Assembly (NCBI RefSeq): GCF_958979055.1
Contig: NC_084891.1
Span: forward strand, 23,624,001 to 23,688,000
Origin: Alnus glutinosa
Taxonomy: Eukaryota > Streptophyta > Magnoliopsida > Fagales > Betulaceae
Direction of reading: 5' to 3'
DNA length: 64,000 bases
Numbering within the stretch: position 1 is the stretch's first letter; each line of letters starts with the position of its first letter. Of the stretch, positions 22,484-33,677 are shown piece after piece. Under the pieces are notes generated by a model. That model ran no database searches and had not been told where the DNA came from. It saw nothing but the letters and a program-made list of their open reading frames with translations. Both the position numbers and the translations under genes were made by a program.

Positions 22484-23540
22484 TTTATTTTTTATTTTAG
22501 TTACGTCCAATGACTCCCATGTAAGGTGCTTTATTTATTTATTTATTTATTTTTAAGAAATTTTTTTTCATTAAGAGCAAATATCAGTACAGACAATGCT
22601 CCAAATTTCTTTAGGTCACACATCCACTCACACGTGGTGACCAAGATGTAAGGTGCTTAATTACACAAACATTTAACGAATAGGTAAGACTTGCCGAGAA
22701 ATTTTAATATCTCTTGAATCAATTCAAGAATAGAATATTAACAATCTTTTATTTCTTTATTCATCTATCCAATTCTTATATATAGAGTTACAAAAAAAAA
22801 AAAATTTTAATAACATTAAACTACTCTCGTAGAGATTATCCTATCACTAATACTTCATAGAAATGTATTTTATGACTATCCTATTACTAATAATTATTAA
22901 TAAAGACAATATATAATTACTTAGGGATAACATACTTTTTATTTATCTTCTATTATTAACTACTACTAGAATCTTCATAAAAATAATACTCATTAGATAA
23001 ATAACATCTCTTTCCATATAACCGTAAATTCATAACATTAAAAAAAAAAAGAAAAGAAAAAGGAGGGCACATAGGAAGGAAACTAAGAACATAGTAAATT
23101 GAAAAAAAATAAATAAATAAATAAAGAGTTCAGGCATATATATATATATATATATATGCACCGAGCGTCCCTAGTTAACTCTTTATTCTTTAGCTAAAAT
23201 TTGGTTAAAAAATTCATATTTTTTAGTTTAACTAGTAACACACAATAAACTCTCTAAATCTCCCTCTATTCTATTTAAATATAATTTTTATTTCAGCTTT
23301 ATGAGAGGGAATGAGAAAATAAATATAAAAAAAAAAAAAAATGTTTGAAAATGAGATGGTGTGGAATATTGAAGAGGTGGATGCTTATGAGTTATACTTC
23401 CTCAAATAAGTCTAGACGAGAAGCACTCAATGTTGACCTCTACAGTCCACATTGAGCTGTTTAAATTGTCCTACTCACCTTTAGCTGGCCAAAACCTGGA
23501 ATTATAAATACCAATTTAAAACCAAATTCCGCTGAAAGCG
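22484..23540. other. spacer with TATT/AT microsatellites and a MITE relic
   Basis: Holds TTTA repeats (22527-22552), an AT run (23137-23157) and, from about 23163 to 23370, a GTCCCTAGTTAACTCTTTATT-type segment related to the relic at 28451-28740 (shared TTATTCTTTAGCTAAAAT). No gene is seen. Confidence 0.5.
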
Positions 23541-23811
23541 AGACCAAGGCCGCACGCAAATTGATTATAAAACAACGCGTTTATTTATATACATAGAGCT
23601 GGCATCTCACTCTCTCTTTTCAATTATTTTTAGTGCCCTGCGTCCCTTTTCTGCCACTTCCTCGTAGTTTCTTACCTCTACTTTTGAGCACTATATATAC
23701 ATCCCACCCGCAATTCTTCTTCCCCACAACTCAACTAGCTACCATACTCTGCTCCTTACTTTCTCATCCTTTCCATTTACTCACACTCAGATTACAATCT
23801 TCAAATCTACC
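23541..23811 (+). promoter_or_regulatory. promoter and 5' leader of EXO-c
   Basis: CGCACGCAAATTGATTATAA, ACGCGT (23575-23580), GAGCTGGCATCTCAC and a TATA box ACTATATATAC (23690-23700) match EXO-b almost base for base. The leader is CT-rich. Confidence 0.75.
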
Positions 23812-24768
23812 ATGGCCTCTTTCGTCTCCACACGTCTATTTCTACAGCTTCTCCTCGTCATCTCCTTCTTCCATTTCAGCTCGGCGGCTAGGAGACTCGC
23901 GGAGTCGGATGAAACCCAACAGCCTTTGCTCTTTCAATACCACAATGGCCCTCTTCTTACCGGCAAAATCGCCGTCAATCTTATCTGGTACGGTAAATTT
24001 AACCCCTCCCAACGAGCCATCATCTCAGATTTCATTACCTCCCTCTCTGCTTCCACACCCCCAACAGCTCAAACCTCTGTCGCCACGTGGTGGAAAACCA
24101 CTGACAAATACTACCACCTCATCAATTCCAAGAAGCCATCCGCTCTTGCACTCTCACTGGGTACCCAGATCGTTGACGAGACATACTCTCTAGGCAAATC
24201 ACTCTCGAATCAGCAAATAGTAGAGTTGGCATCAAAGGGAGGCCAGAAAAACGCCATTAACGTTGTTCTGACATCAGCTGACGTGGCAGTTGAAGGTTTC
24301 TGCATGAGCAAATGCGGGACTCATGGGTCTTCAAAGGGTGCATCCGTTGACGGCAAGAGCTACAAGTTCGCTTACATTTGGGTTGGGAATTCGGAGACCC
24401 AATGCCCGGGGCAATGCGCGTGGCCATTCCACCAGCCCATCTACGGGCCCCAGAGCCCGCCTTTGGTTGCACCCAACAACGATGTGGGTCTGGACGGCAT
24501 GGTCATCAACCTGGCTAGCCTCTTGGCTGGTACGGCTACGAACCCATTCGGAAATGGCTACTTCCAGGGTCCAAAGGAGGCGCCACTAGAAGCTGCATCG
24601 GCTTGTCCTGGTGTGTACGGGAAGGGAGCTTACCCTGGTTATGCTGGGGACCTCTTGGTGGACCCAACCACAGGTGCTAGCTATAACGCAAATGGTGCCC
24701 ATGGAAGGAAATACTTGCTTCCAGCGCTCTTTGACCCCTCTACCAAAGCTTGTTCAACTCTCGTATGA
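23812..24768 (+). CDS. EXO: EXORDIUM (Phi-1 family), copy c, intact
   Basis: A 318-residue frame without intron. Its protein appears identical to EXO-b; the DNA differs at silent sites such as GGTAAATTT, CTCACTGGG and GCCCGGGGC. Those silent changes are useful markers, because several of them recur in the middle of EXO-d. The signal peptide, Phi-1 domain and conserved cysteines are all present, and the C terminus CSTLV is intact. Its 3' flank (24769 onward) diverges quickly from the flanks of copies a, b and d, so the duplication border here lies close to the stop codon. Role as for the family: a secreted growth-promoting protein of unknown activity. Confidence 0.95.
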   Translation: MASFVSTRLFLQLLLVISFFHFSSAARRLAESDETQQPLLFQYHNGPLLTGKIAVNLIWYGKFNPSQRAIISDFITSLSASTPPTAQTSVATWWKTTDKYYHLINSKKPSALALSLGTQIVDETYSLGKSLSNQQIVELASKGGQKNAINVVLTSADVAVEGFCMSKCGTHGSSKGASVDGKSYKFAYIWVGNSETQCPGQCAWPFHQPIYGPQSPPLVAPNNDVGLDGMVINLASLLAGTATNPFGNGYFQGPKEAPLEAASACPGVYGKGAYPGYAGDLLVDPTTGASYNANGAHGRKYLLPALFDPSTKACSTLV

Positions 24769-26880
24769 GAGGGTTACAAGTTGTTACTTGTAGGCAATAT
24801 AGATTAGCCACTAGAATTAGGACATATTAAAATTCTTTAATTTATTTATTTGTATTATGTTTAGGTAATGAAAATGAAAAATTTCTTTTTTAATTTTTTA
24901 ATTTTTTAATTTTTGGACCGGTCGTTTTTCTTTAGTTTTTGGACCAGCCGTTTGTTTGTCTGAATGTTGGAACCCATGTTCTCAAACTCAGTACCGACAA
25001 ATATGAACATCATAAATTGGTTCATTCGCCGAGCGCCACCAGACATTAATTTATTAATTCCTCTTGCAATGATACACTGAATTAATTAATCGATGGAATT
25101 GATTTTCATATATAGTCTCGACCAATTTTAGAATGACTGTGATCTGAAAATAAATGACTTCTCGTTACTATTTTATGGGTGTAATGATTTCTCATTTTAA
25201 TTATTATTAAAGCACCGTTTGTTTTGGCGCTAAATATTTAATATTAAAAAATATTTTCAGCTAAAATCATGTTTCAGAAAGAAATACAGTACACATCATT
25301 TTGTTGTCCATAACATGTACATCCGTTTGCATATCAACTGTATCGTGATATACACATATAGACTTCTTTGAGAAAAACTGGTCATTTTTCGCCGTTTGTT
25401 TTCAACCTTAAAAATAGGTCGGAAAGCATTTCCGATGCTTAACTCGTAGTGAAAATCAAACAAATATTTCTCATATTTTCATTTAATCATAATAACTTAT
25501 AAGTATCAATATTTATTCTCAACATAAAAATATTAACATAAAATAACTTAAAAAACTAATTTAAAAATTATGTTTAATTAAAATATACATTTTTAAGATA
25601 AAATAATAAAAAATAATAATAATAAAAAAAGCTTAAAAGAATAAGAAAATTGAAATTGTGCTTAGTGGGACCGCTTAAATAAATAAAGCTTCACAGCGTT
25701 GCAGTTTTGAAGTAGGTAATTTCAGAGTGGCTCCCTATGATAACGACCTTCTTCCATCAACAAATATCTATTTTTCAAAAGCTTACAATTAATTGAGTTA
25801 GACGATTTCTTATAAATTAGTTTGTTGCTGGGCAGTTGCCAGTTGGCATAGGTTTGACTTTGAGACAACTTCTCACAGTCAACCTTCTTTTATAATTTGA
25901 AAAATAAAAAGCCATGGAATCTAGAAATCATCATCTCCTGTTCAAATGAATTCGGCAGTATTTGGCAAATGGTTTTAGCTCAATTTTGACTTTGTTTTCA
26001 TTCTTCCAAAAAAATTCAAATACCTTTCTTTTTTTTTTTTTTTAAAAGAAAAATAGCATTCATTTTCATTCAAACTTAAAAACAATGAAGCCACACGCGA
26101 TCCTTATCATGTTGATTGCCTGCCTTCGCCAATTGGTGTGTAGTCGAGTTATCCGCTCGTTTGATATGACAAACCTCACAGACCTGAAAATAACGAAGAA
26201 TATTGAAGATGTCTACGATAATTTGTCAATGAAACAATTTTTTTCACTTTTCTCTTGAATTTTAATGAAGAGATATATTAAAAAAAAAACTAAAAAAAAA
26301 ACTAAAACATAAAATTAAAAACAAGAGAGATTGGTATTTAATGATAAATGATCGAAACTTTGAATAAGGTCGCAGAGATAAGAGTGTGGAATGAACAAAT
26401 AATAAGATGAAAGACTGACAAAGTATGGGATTCAGAGTTGTGACAAAAAGAGAAAAAATATATATTTTTATTTTTAAAAAAAAAAGTAATAGATATAGTA
26501 GAAATTAAATTAGAGATTAAAAAAATTGTCTTATGATCTATTAATAGATTTTTTGGAAATTAGATCTTAATTGTCTTAACCTTCACTCACAATATTTTTA
26601 CATTTTTTTCCTCATTTAATGTTATATAATTTGAATTTATAAGATAACTTTTTGTCATCATTAATTAAATATACTTGATTCGTTTGACAAAACTTTTTAT
26701 ATGGTGCTTTTTGTTTTTTTGGTTATAATGTGATATAAATGTAAAAATAGTTTTGATTGTTTTGTATTTTGAGTTGTTTATTAATGCTTTTGTTTAACTA
26801 AAAAGCAAAAAAAATTACCCAAAAAATTATTTTCAAACTAGTCCTTAATTCTTAAAGCTCTTTTGATGTTATTATTTAGG
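24769..26880. other. intergenic, AT-rich, no gene recognised
   Basis: About 2.1 kb of AT-rich sequence. Repetitive TTTTGGACCGGTCG / TTTTGGACCAGCCG is seen near 24913-24953. A block near 26085-26215 is less AT-rich but gives no recognisable protein. Confidence 0.5.
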
Positions 26881-26884
26881 GGAA

Positions 26885-27400
26885 AACGCAAAATCAGTCT
26901 TTGTGGATGGTATAATTTACAAATCGTTTCATGCGGTACAAAAAAAATTCAAAAGTCATCAGAGTAAGTCAAAATAACAATTTAGTCATTGTAATCAAAT
27001 TTCGTCAAAACACTTGACAAGATTATGTCAGTGTAGCACGTCAGCACCAATAGAATAATGACACGTGTCACTATTAATAAAAAAAATTATAAATATATTA
27101 AACCTAAATATTAAAAACTTTTGAAATTGTTTTTTTTTTTTTTTTTTTTTAAAGAAAAAGATAAGAAAAAGATAGAGGAGGTGGCCTGTGGCCACCCCTG
27201 AACCCATCTAGGGTGGGTTGCAGGCCACCCCCTCCACCAAAAAGGGGTGGCTACATTTTCTTTATATATATATATATATATATATTAAAAGTGATATATG
27301 TCATTATTCTATTAGTGTTGATGTAGCATATTAATAAAATTCGTAAATTATTTTGATAAAATTTGATTGTAAGAATTAAATTATTATTTTGAACTTTCGA
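26885..27400. mobile_element. foldback relic with GGTGGCC/GGCCACC core
   Basis: Imperfect inverted arms (GTCAGTGTAGCACGTCAGCACC against GTGTTGATGTAGCATATTAA; ACAATTTAGTC against TTAAATTATT) enclose a GC-rich centre (27178-27250) with AGGTGGCCTGTGGCCACC and GGCCACCCCC blocks. It resembles elements C (20104-20988) and 48594-49258 in architecture. The ends are worn and approximate. Confidence 0.55.
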
Positions 27401-27460
27401 GAGAAGACATGTGAATTATTATTATTATTATTATTTTGACTAATTTTCTATTTTTTTTTT

Positions 27461-27800
27461 CTAATATTTACTGGCTTTATTTCTTGGAAGACCTAACACA
27501 GTTACCTTAATTGTGCTTACCGGTCTAGCCAGCCTTGGGACGAGTACCGCACACATGTACACGGTACAGTACCCCACCGACTGGCCCGTGCCCATCCCCT
27601 TACTCAAACCAGGAGCCATAACTTGGACAACAAGCCCGCCATACTGGTCCATGTGCTCGACACGTGAATCAATGCTTGACATGCTCAGAATGTCACCCAA
27701 TTTGTAAGCACTGAGCACCGACAAACCTTCGCTGACTTCCTCCCAGAGTTGCACCTGCCCCCCACCTTTCCGACACTTCCGACCTATCATCTCGTCAAAG
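27461..27800. other. GC-richer island of unknown nature
   Basis: About 330 bp with markedly higher GC than its surroundings. It opens a 109-codon frame on the minus strand (from 27790, containing LSAYKLGDILSMSSIDSRVE) and a 64-codon frame on the plus strand. I recognise neither. It may be a captured or decayed gene piece. Confidence 0.3.
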
Positions 27801-28450
27801 GCTTCTACAGTTCTACAGTTCTAGTTTTATTAATTGTTTACACTTCTCTCCGAACCCTTTTGTAAGAAATATGGGTCCCTACCACGGTCATCCAGTGATA
27901 CAGATGATGGAACTTCTTTTCCTTTTTCTCCTTTTCTTTTTCTTTTGTTTTGGCTGTCTTTTCTTTTATTAATTGAATCGAAATTTCAGTAACTACAGGT
28001 ATGAAAATTCACTCAACTATAATACCAAATTAATTAAGAGAAATGACCTCCATGCATTTTTCCCATGTCCACACCATCAAGTTTTAAATTTATCGAGAAA
28101 AAAAAAATATAAAATTTAGAGGTATTTTTAATTTTTTTGCGGGATTGTATATGACAGTAACAATTAATAATAAAAGATATTTTAAGAAGTAAATTTGACA
28201 ATAACGAAGAAGGTGGGACACCAATACCAATATCTGATGGTAGCTGAATGGTGGGACGGTTGCAGCTCGGCGACTCGATTAAATTTGGCCGGTGCTTGGT
28301 GCTTAGTGCTTCCTTTGGTGACATCCACATTTCATGTATTCGTTCATGTGTGGTGGAGCGGGTGGACCGAAAACGGATTTGTCACATGGAGACCCGAAAC
28401 TAGCTACTCTTTTTATATATATATATTAAAGTAAAAGAATACAACAGCAT
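27801..28450. other. intergenic, no gene recognised
   Basis: AT-rich, with a somewhat GC-richer patch at 28195-28400 that gives no recognisable protein. Confidence 0.45.
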
Positions 28451-28740
28451 AAGAGCATCCTAATGAACTATTTATTCTTTAGCTAAAATCGGATTAAAAA
28501 ATTTACTTTTTTCAGTTTAACTAGCAACTTTACAAAAGTACCACACAATAAACTCCATAAATCTCACAATATTTTATTTAAATATAAGATTTATTCTAGC
28601 TTTATTCTTTCTTTATTCTCAAAATCACCTCACAAACCAAAAAAGAGTGAGACAATGAGAGAAAGAGAGAAAATGAATATAAAAATGTATGAAAATGAGA
28701 TAAAGAGGGAGATTGTAATATGACAAGTTTGTTGGAGAAT
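28451..28740. mobile_element. MITE relic, GAGCATCCTAATGAAC type
   Basis: Begins GAGCATCCTAATGAACTAT followed by TTATTCTTTAGCTAAAAT, shared with 23163-23370. The expected mirrored right end is not clear. The GAGCATCCCTAGTG-type terminus recurs in the short complete MITE at 55823-55974. Confidence 0.5.
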
Positions 28741-28789
28741 TATCATTCCCCAAGCCCACGTGTAGCAAGTTGAATTGAACTCAAGTTGA

Positions 28790-29361
28790 TATACTACGAC
28801 TGTAGTGGAGCGTTGGACGGATAGTAGACTGGGTGCAAGGCTCTATGTCTGGGGATACCCACCAATTATATCACTAGCCACACATTCTCAATAGCTGAAG
28901 ATTGGCGGCGGGGCCAAGGATGCCGTCTGCTCGACGGATGTGGAGATTCTGGAATCTCCGGTACTTATTAAGATCTTCAGCTTTATTAAGCCAAGTACTC
29001 AACATGGTCATATCTGGCCGAAAGGAAGGATAGACGCCAAGTTCAGCCACTGTTCATATTGTACCAAGTTACTAAGTACCTCACTTCAGATAGTTAGCAA
29101 CCCTGGAAAATAGGAGATCCTCCACACGTCAGCTAATGCAAAGGAAAATATAAATACATGATAAGACGAGCAGGTAAAGAGGGGGCTAAACATATACTGT
29201 TACCACTTCTAATAAGAACACTCACTGACTTAAGCATCGGAGAAAGCCTAGCCGGCCAACTCTCGGCGCGCCTTTATTGTTTTGCAGGTCCTTATTCAAC
29301 CGACCTATCAGGAGCGACTTCACTATACCTGTACCTGTCCCCATAAGACCAATCTTGTGAA
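28790..29361 (+). mobile_element. LTR-like relic, probably Ty3/gypsy, broken fossil
   Basis: The segment at 29195-29300 has the form CTGACTTAAGCATCGGAG, then CCTAGCCGGCC, TCTCGGCG and TTTGCAGGTCC, which matches the R/U5 part of many plant gypsy LTRs. The upstream 400 bp is GC-richer than its surroundings and would be U3. No internal coding region lies next to it, so it is a solo LTR or fragment. Ends are approximate and no target duplication was found. Confidence 0.45.
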
Positions 29362-29689
29362 CATTTCTTTATAATTTTATTTTTATTTTTATTTTAAGTG
29401 GTTCCGTTGTGCACAGGTTTAATTTTTTAAAGAAAACTACTTTTGACATTAATTCTTAACACCTAGAGGCCATGGAATGTGAAAGGCCAAATGTATGATT
29501 AGCCAATTGAGATGTAGAAAAATTGCTCTATAACAAATATTACTTTAACAATAATACTTTCTTTTCATATTAAAATGTTTCCAAGCCTCTTATTTATTCC
29601 GATCATTGGTTCTTTAAAATAAAAAGGTCTGGTAAGGACATATTGGAAGCATAGAAAAAAGGAAACTATTTGCTTATTTAAAACAACTC
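29362..29689. other. intergenic, no gene seen
   Basis: AT-rich spacer between the LTR-like relic and the EXO-d 3' flank. Confidence 0.5.
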
Positions 29690-30229
29690 TAAAAATATAC
29701 TCAATTTCTCAATAAATGAAATATAGTTTAATACATATACATGCAAGTCTATGTATAAACTATAAATCCTGACCCTGGAGCTAGCTATTAAAAATCTTTG
29801 AACAAAAAGGAAAATAAAACAAATCCGGTAACTTCTAGAAAAGCCCAAAAGCAAAGAAGTCCTACAGCTATTAAAAAGAGACAAAAATAAATAAGAAAAA
29901 TGCTAATATTACGAGAAAAACATGAAAAGGAAAACAAAGCAAATTAAAATAAAATAAATTTAAAAAATAACTTGTTCGTTCTACATCAAGTAAATAAATA
30001 ATTAGACTTAGGATGTTATTAATTTTGAGACCGCTGTCCCAGTAATGCACGGCGAAACGAATAAATGAGAAAGAGCCACAATTTTGAGCGAGGAACATGA
30101 AGAAATTTTTCATTTTCATTATATAACCATAATACAAATGAATAAATCAAAGAATTTTAATCTTTCTTAGTTATACTGGCTAATCTAATATTGTATACAT
30201 TAACACTGTGTTACAAGGTGGTCCCTCAC
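29690..30229 (-). other. EXO-d 3' flank, paralogous to the EXO-a and EXO-b flanks
   Basis: Read on the minus strand it continues the EXO-a 3' UTR, including TTAATGTATACAATATTAG, the AATGAAAATGAAAAATTTC block and the AAGAAATTGA block, before diverging near 29690. Confidence 0.8.
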
Positions 30230-31186
30230 TCAGACGAGAGTTGAACAAGCTTTGGTAAAGGGGTCAAAGAGCGCCGGAAGCAAGTATTTCCTTCCATGGG
30301 CACCGTTTGCGTTATAGCTAGCACCTGTGGTTGGGTCCACCAAGACGTCTCCGGCATAGCCAGGGTAAGCCCCCTTCCCGTACACACCAGGACAAGCCGA
30401 TGCAGCTTCTAGTGGCGCCTCCTTTGGACCCTGGAAGTAGCCATTTCCGAATGGGTTCGTAGCCGTACCAGCCAAGAGGCTAGCCAGGTTGATGACCATG
30501 CCGTCCAGACCCACATCGTTGTTGGGTGCAACCAAAGGCGGGCTCTGGGGCCCGTAGATGGGCTGGTGGAATGGCCACGCGCATTGCCCCGGGCATTGGG
30601 TCTCCGAATTCCCAACCCAAATGTAAGCGAACTTGTAGCTCTTGCCGTCAACGGATGCACCCTTTGAAGACCCATGAGTCCCGCATTTGCTCATGCAGAA
30701 ACCTTCAACTGCCACGTCAGCTGATGTCAGAACAACGTTAATGGCGTTTCTTTGGCCTCCCTTTGATGCCAACTCTACTATTTGCTGGTTCGAGAGTGAT
30801 TTGCCTAGGGAGTATGTCTCGTCAACGTTCTGGGTACCCAGTGAGAGTGCAAGAGCGGATGGCTTCTTGGAATTGATGAGGTGGTAGTATTTGTCAGTGG
30901 TTTTCCACCACGTGGCGACTGAGGTTTGAGCTGTTGGGGGTGTGGAAGCAGAGAGGGAGGTAATGAAATCTGAGATGATGGCTCGTTGGGAGGGCATGAA
31001 TTTGCCGTACCAGATAAGATTGATGGCGATTTTGCCAGTAAGAAGAGGGCCATTGTGGTATTGGAAGAGCAAAGGCTGCTGGGTCTCTTCTGATTCTGCA
31101 AGTCTCCTCGCCGCAGAGCTGAAATGGAAGATGGAGATGACGAGGAGTAGCTGTAGTAATAGATGAGTGGAGACGAAAGAGGCCAT
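30230..31186 (-). CDS. EXO: EXORDIUM (Phi-1 family), copy d, intact, inverted, mosaic
   Basis: A 318-residue frame on the minus strand. The start chosen is the MASFVSTHL methionine conserved in all copies (31184-31186); the frame is open 44 codons further upstream, but that part is leader sequence. Signal peptide, Phi-1 domain, [16 protein letters not shown] and the terminal ACSTLV are all present. Private changes include [25 protein letters not shown] and DPFTKA. The first 55 or so residues and the 3' end follow EXO-a, while the middle follows EXO-c, which suggests gene conversion. Opposite orientation to the other three means the cluster also underwent an inversion or inverted duplication. 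Confidence 0.95.
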   Translation of the reverse strand: MASFVSTHLLLQLLLVISIFHFSSAARRLAESEETQQPLLFQYHNGPLLTGKIAINLIWYGKFMPSQRAIISDFITSLSASTPPTAQTSVATWWKTTDKYYHLINSKKPSALALSLGTQNVDETYSLGKSLSNQQIVELASKGGQRNAINVVLTSADVAVEGFCMSKCGTHGSSKGASVDGKSYKFAYIWVGNSETQCPGQCAWPFHQPIYGPQSPPLVAPNNDVGLDGMVINLASLLAGTATNPFGNGYFQGPKEAPLEAASACPGVYGKGAYPGYAGDVLVDPTTGASYNANGAHGRKYLLPALFDPFTKACSTLV

Positions 31187-31640
31187 GGTAGATTTGAGGA
31201 TTGTAATCTCGTAATTAGTAGGAAGCTGAGAACGGTATGAGGAGCTGGAACTGTGGAGAAGACGAATAGTGGGTGGACGATATATATAGTGCTCAAAAGT
31301 GTGGGTGAGAAACTGCAAGGAAGGGGCATTTAAAAGGAGTAATTGGTGAGTGAGATGCCAGCTTGATCACGCGTTGTTTTTGAATCAATCTGTGGGGGAG
31401 GATAATCTCGATTTCAGCCGCATCAACTTTAATTTTATAAAGTCAATAGTATCATTACTTACAGGCTTTGGCCAGCTAATGGTAATAGGACAATTTTGGC
31501 AGAGCAATGAGGATGTGGACAATTTTGAGAACAAAATTGAGTGCTTGTGGTCAAGGGCTGAAGGCTTATTCGAGGAATGTACAACCTCCCTAATTTATAT
31601 AAAAATATGGCCGACCTTTTTATCTTTATTGACTTGCGTT
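31187..31640 (-). promoter_or_regulatory. promoter and 5' leader of EXO-d
   Basis: On the minus strand: CACAAGCACTCAATTTTGT, GGCCAAAGCCTGTAAG, ACGCGT (31369-31374), AAGCTGGCATCTCAC, then TATA box ACTATATATA (31281-31290) about 100 bp before the ATG. It is closest to the EXO-a promoter but keeps the CGCG core. Confidence 0.72.
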
Positions 31641-31902
31641 TGAGTAGGGCTATTTTGTGTGGAGGCGTGACTTATGTACAAGTTGTATGTTCCGTTTCCA
31701 TTGCCACAAGAAGATTAATGGTATTTAGTAAATTTATATGTAGGGTGGAAGGTAACATACCTTACCGGTAGGGTTAGAAACAGGCAATGGATTTACTGCC
31801 AAATCAAAGGTGAACAGAATACTTTTCCTAATCTCCCATTTAGAAGATTCTCGTTCTTGAATTGCCTTTTGGGCAAAGTATTTTCATAATTACTATATTT
31901 TT

Positions 31903-32412
31903 TAAAAGAATACACATGTCTCTTTCAAACTATTACTCAATAGTTAATGTCCCTGCCAAATTGCTAATTATGTCAACGTCTCCACTAAAATTAACAAAAT
32001 GACAAAAATGACCCTAAATTGTTTTTAATTAGACAAAAATTTCCTTATAAATTCGAAAAAAAAACTATAAATTAACTTTTTAAAAAACAAATTAAAAAGG
32101 AAAACTAAAAAAAGGAAAAAGAACGAAAAAGTAACTTAAAATTATAAAAATTTAAAAAACAAACGAAGAACAAAAGAAAAAACCGTTTTTATTTTTTTGT
32201 TTAACTTTTTGTTATTTTATATTTTTTTAATAATTTTTTTAGTTTTTTTTTTAGATTTTAATAATTTGATGAATGGTATTTTTGTCAACAGGGGGACATT
32301 GGCATTTTCCAGTAGTTTAGGGGGAAGAATATTGGCACAATTGATATTTTAGAGGGATATTGACAATGAGGTAGTAGCTTGAGAGGACCAGAAGGTTATG
32401 TGTATTTTTTCC
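31903..32412. mobile_element. MITE-A copy 4 (MULE-type, 9-bp TSD TATATTTTT)
   Basis: An uninterrupted 510-bp copy. Left end TAAAAGAATACACATGTC, right end GTTATGTGTATTTTTTCC, with TATATTTTT at 31894-31902 and 32413-32421. It shows the family's undisturbed structure: GTCAATGT-CCC inverted arms around an A/T-rich loop. Confidence 0.82.
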
Positions 32413-33545
32413 TATATTTTTTCTTCTTATATTTTATTTCCTTTTTTAAGAGATTTTATTAATTTTTTTTAGCTTTAAAATTTTACTAAAAGTTTGGAAC
32501 AATTGTATTGAGAATAAGAATTCAGTTTTTTAGATGATTAATATTTCAGTATAACTTATTTATTGAGACGTGGATTTACCCTTTTTCACCTATAAAATAG
32601 TTAATTTTACCGATGGATATGGTTGTAGTAAATGAGGAGGAGTCACATTGGCATAGTTTTCGGTTTGGTAACGTATCTCTTCTTAAGATGACATGTCTCT
32701 TCTAAATAAGATGCATATGAGATCTCCTCTATCTAAAGTACCTAAGGACTAAGTCAAAGACATTTATGAATTATGATCAATCGCATCTTCATGGGCTTTC
32801 AGCGAAGTATTATTTCTTCGTGGGCTCAGTGGACCGAACAGGCCTCTGGGCCTAGTCATGGGGTTGTTTGCATAGAAAAAATTCCCAACAAGTCCTATTA
32901 GCATTTGGACTACTACCCTTAGCGACTGTATAGGAGATTAGTTTTGGGGAAGGCTGATTTTTGTGGATATCAGCCTAGGTCGTAGTTACTTGCCTTACTT
33001 TCCTACGTGGCACTTATGATGTAAAGAACAAATATTTGGGTTGGAGTGATACATGCATAATAAAATGTGCACAACAAATTGAACAAAATATATGGGTTCT
33101 TACATGTATGAGTCTCACTCATATATGTTTTTGGTACCAGAATTTTACACGCCGAAAGTGAAATTTTAATAAAATTATAAAAAATGCATCATTTGAGGGT
33201 ATGTTTTTTTTAAAAAAATAATTGCAGTTTGAAAATATATATAAAAAAAAAAAAAAAAAAATTGTTTTCATATCGTATGGAATGAATACGTTTTTTAAAA
33301 CGTACAATTTTAAAAATTAAATTGCGAATTTTCTAAACACGTATCTTTTTAAAATCAAGATTTCAAATATCACATTTTTCAACTTATTTTCTGTTTTTAA
33401 ATAACTTTTTTTTTTTTTTTTTTGGTTCACTGTTTTTAAATTACTTAAAACTGCAACTCAAAACAAACCCTAAGCCAATTTGAAGTCTACACCAGTAGGC
33501 TCATTTGACACCCCAAGTTCTCAACGCGCTTCGCTACGACATGCC
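32413..33545. other. spacer; left part of EXL tandem unit 1
   Basis: The segments at 32580-32645 and 32890-33045 align with 35050-35270, where they are contiguous (GTAGTAAATGAGGAGGAGTC, then CCTATTAGTATTTGGACTAC, then GTGGATATCAGCC). Here about 240 bp is inserted between them. From 33125 the sequence matches the EXL-b upstream region at 38890. These are the remains of a tandem duplication. Confidence 0.7.
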
Positions 33546-33677
33546 CTCCACTCCTCCTTTGGCCAGCTGTTCCCACAGGTTCATTCATAAATATAAATAC
33601 TTCATTAATTTCACATTCTCTTCCATCAGCTCTCTCACGCTATAACGCATGCAATAGCAATACACGTACCACTCTCA
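33546..33677 (+). promoter_or_regulatory. EXL-a core promoter and leader
   Basis: A TATA-like ATATAAATAC at 33591-33600 lies some 80 bp before the ATG, followed by TTTCACATTCTCTTCCATC. The homologous EXL-b region has a G-box CACGTG (39268-39273) which here reads CACAGG. Confidence 0.6.

Noticed and set aside
28195-28410. Possible second orphan EXO promoter
   Set aside because: Only short words (GTGGAGCG, GGACC) match; the ACGCGT and CTGGCATC module is absent.
30230-31318. Longer EXO-d start at 31318 giving 362 residues
   Set aside because: The extra 44 residues correspond to the 5' leader downstream of the TATA box; the shared MASFVST methionine followed by a signal peptide is the supported start.
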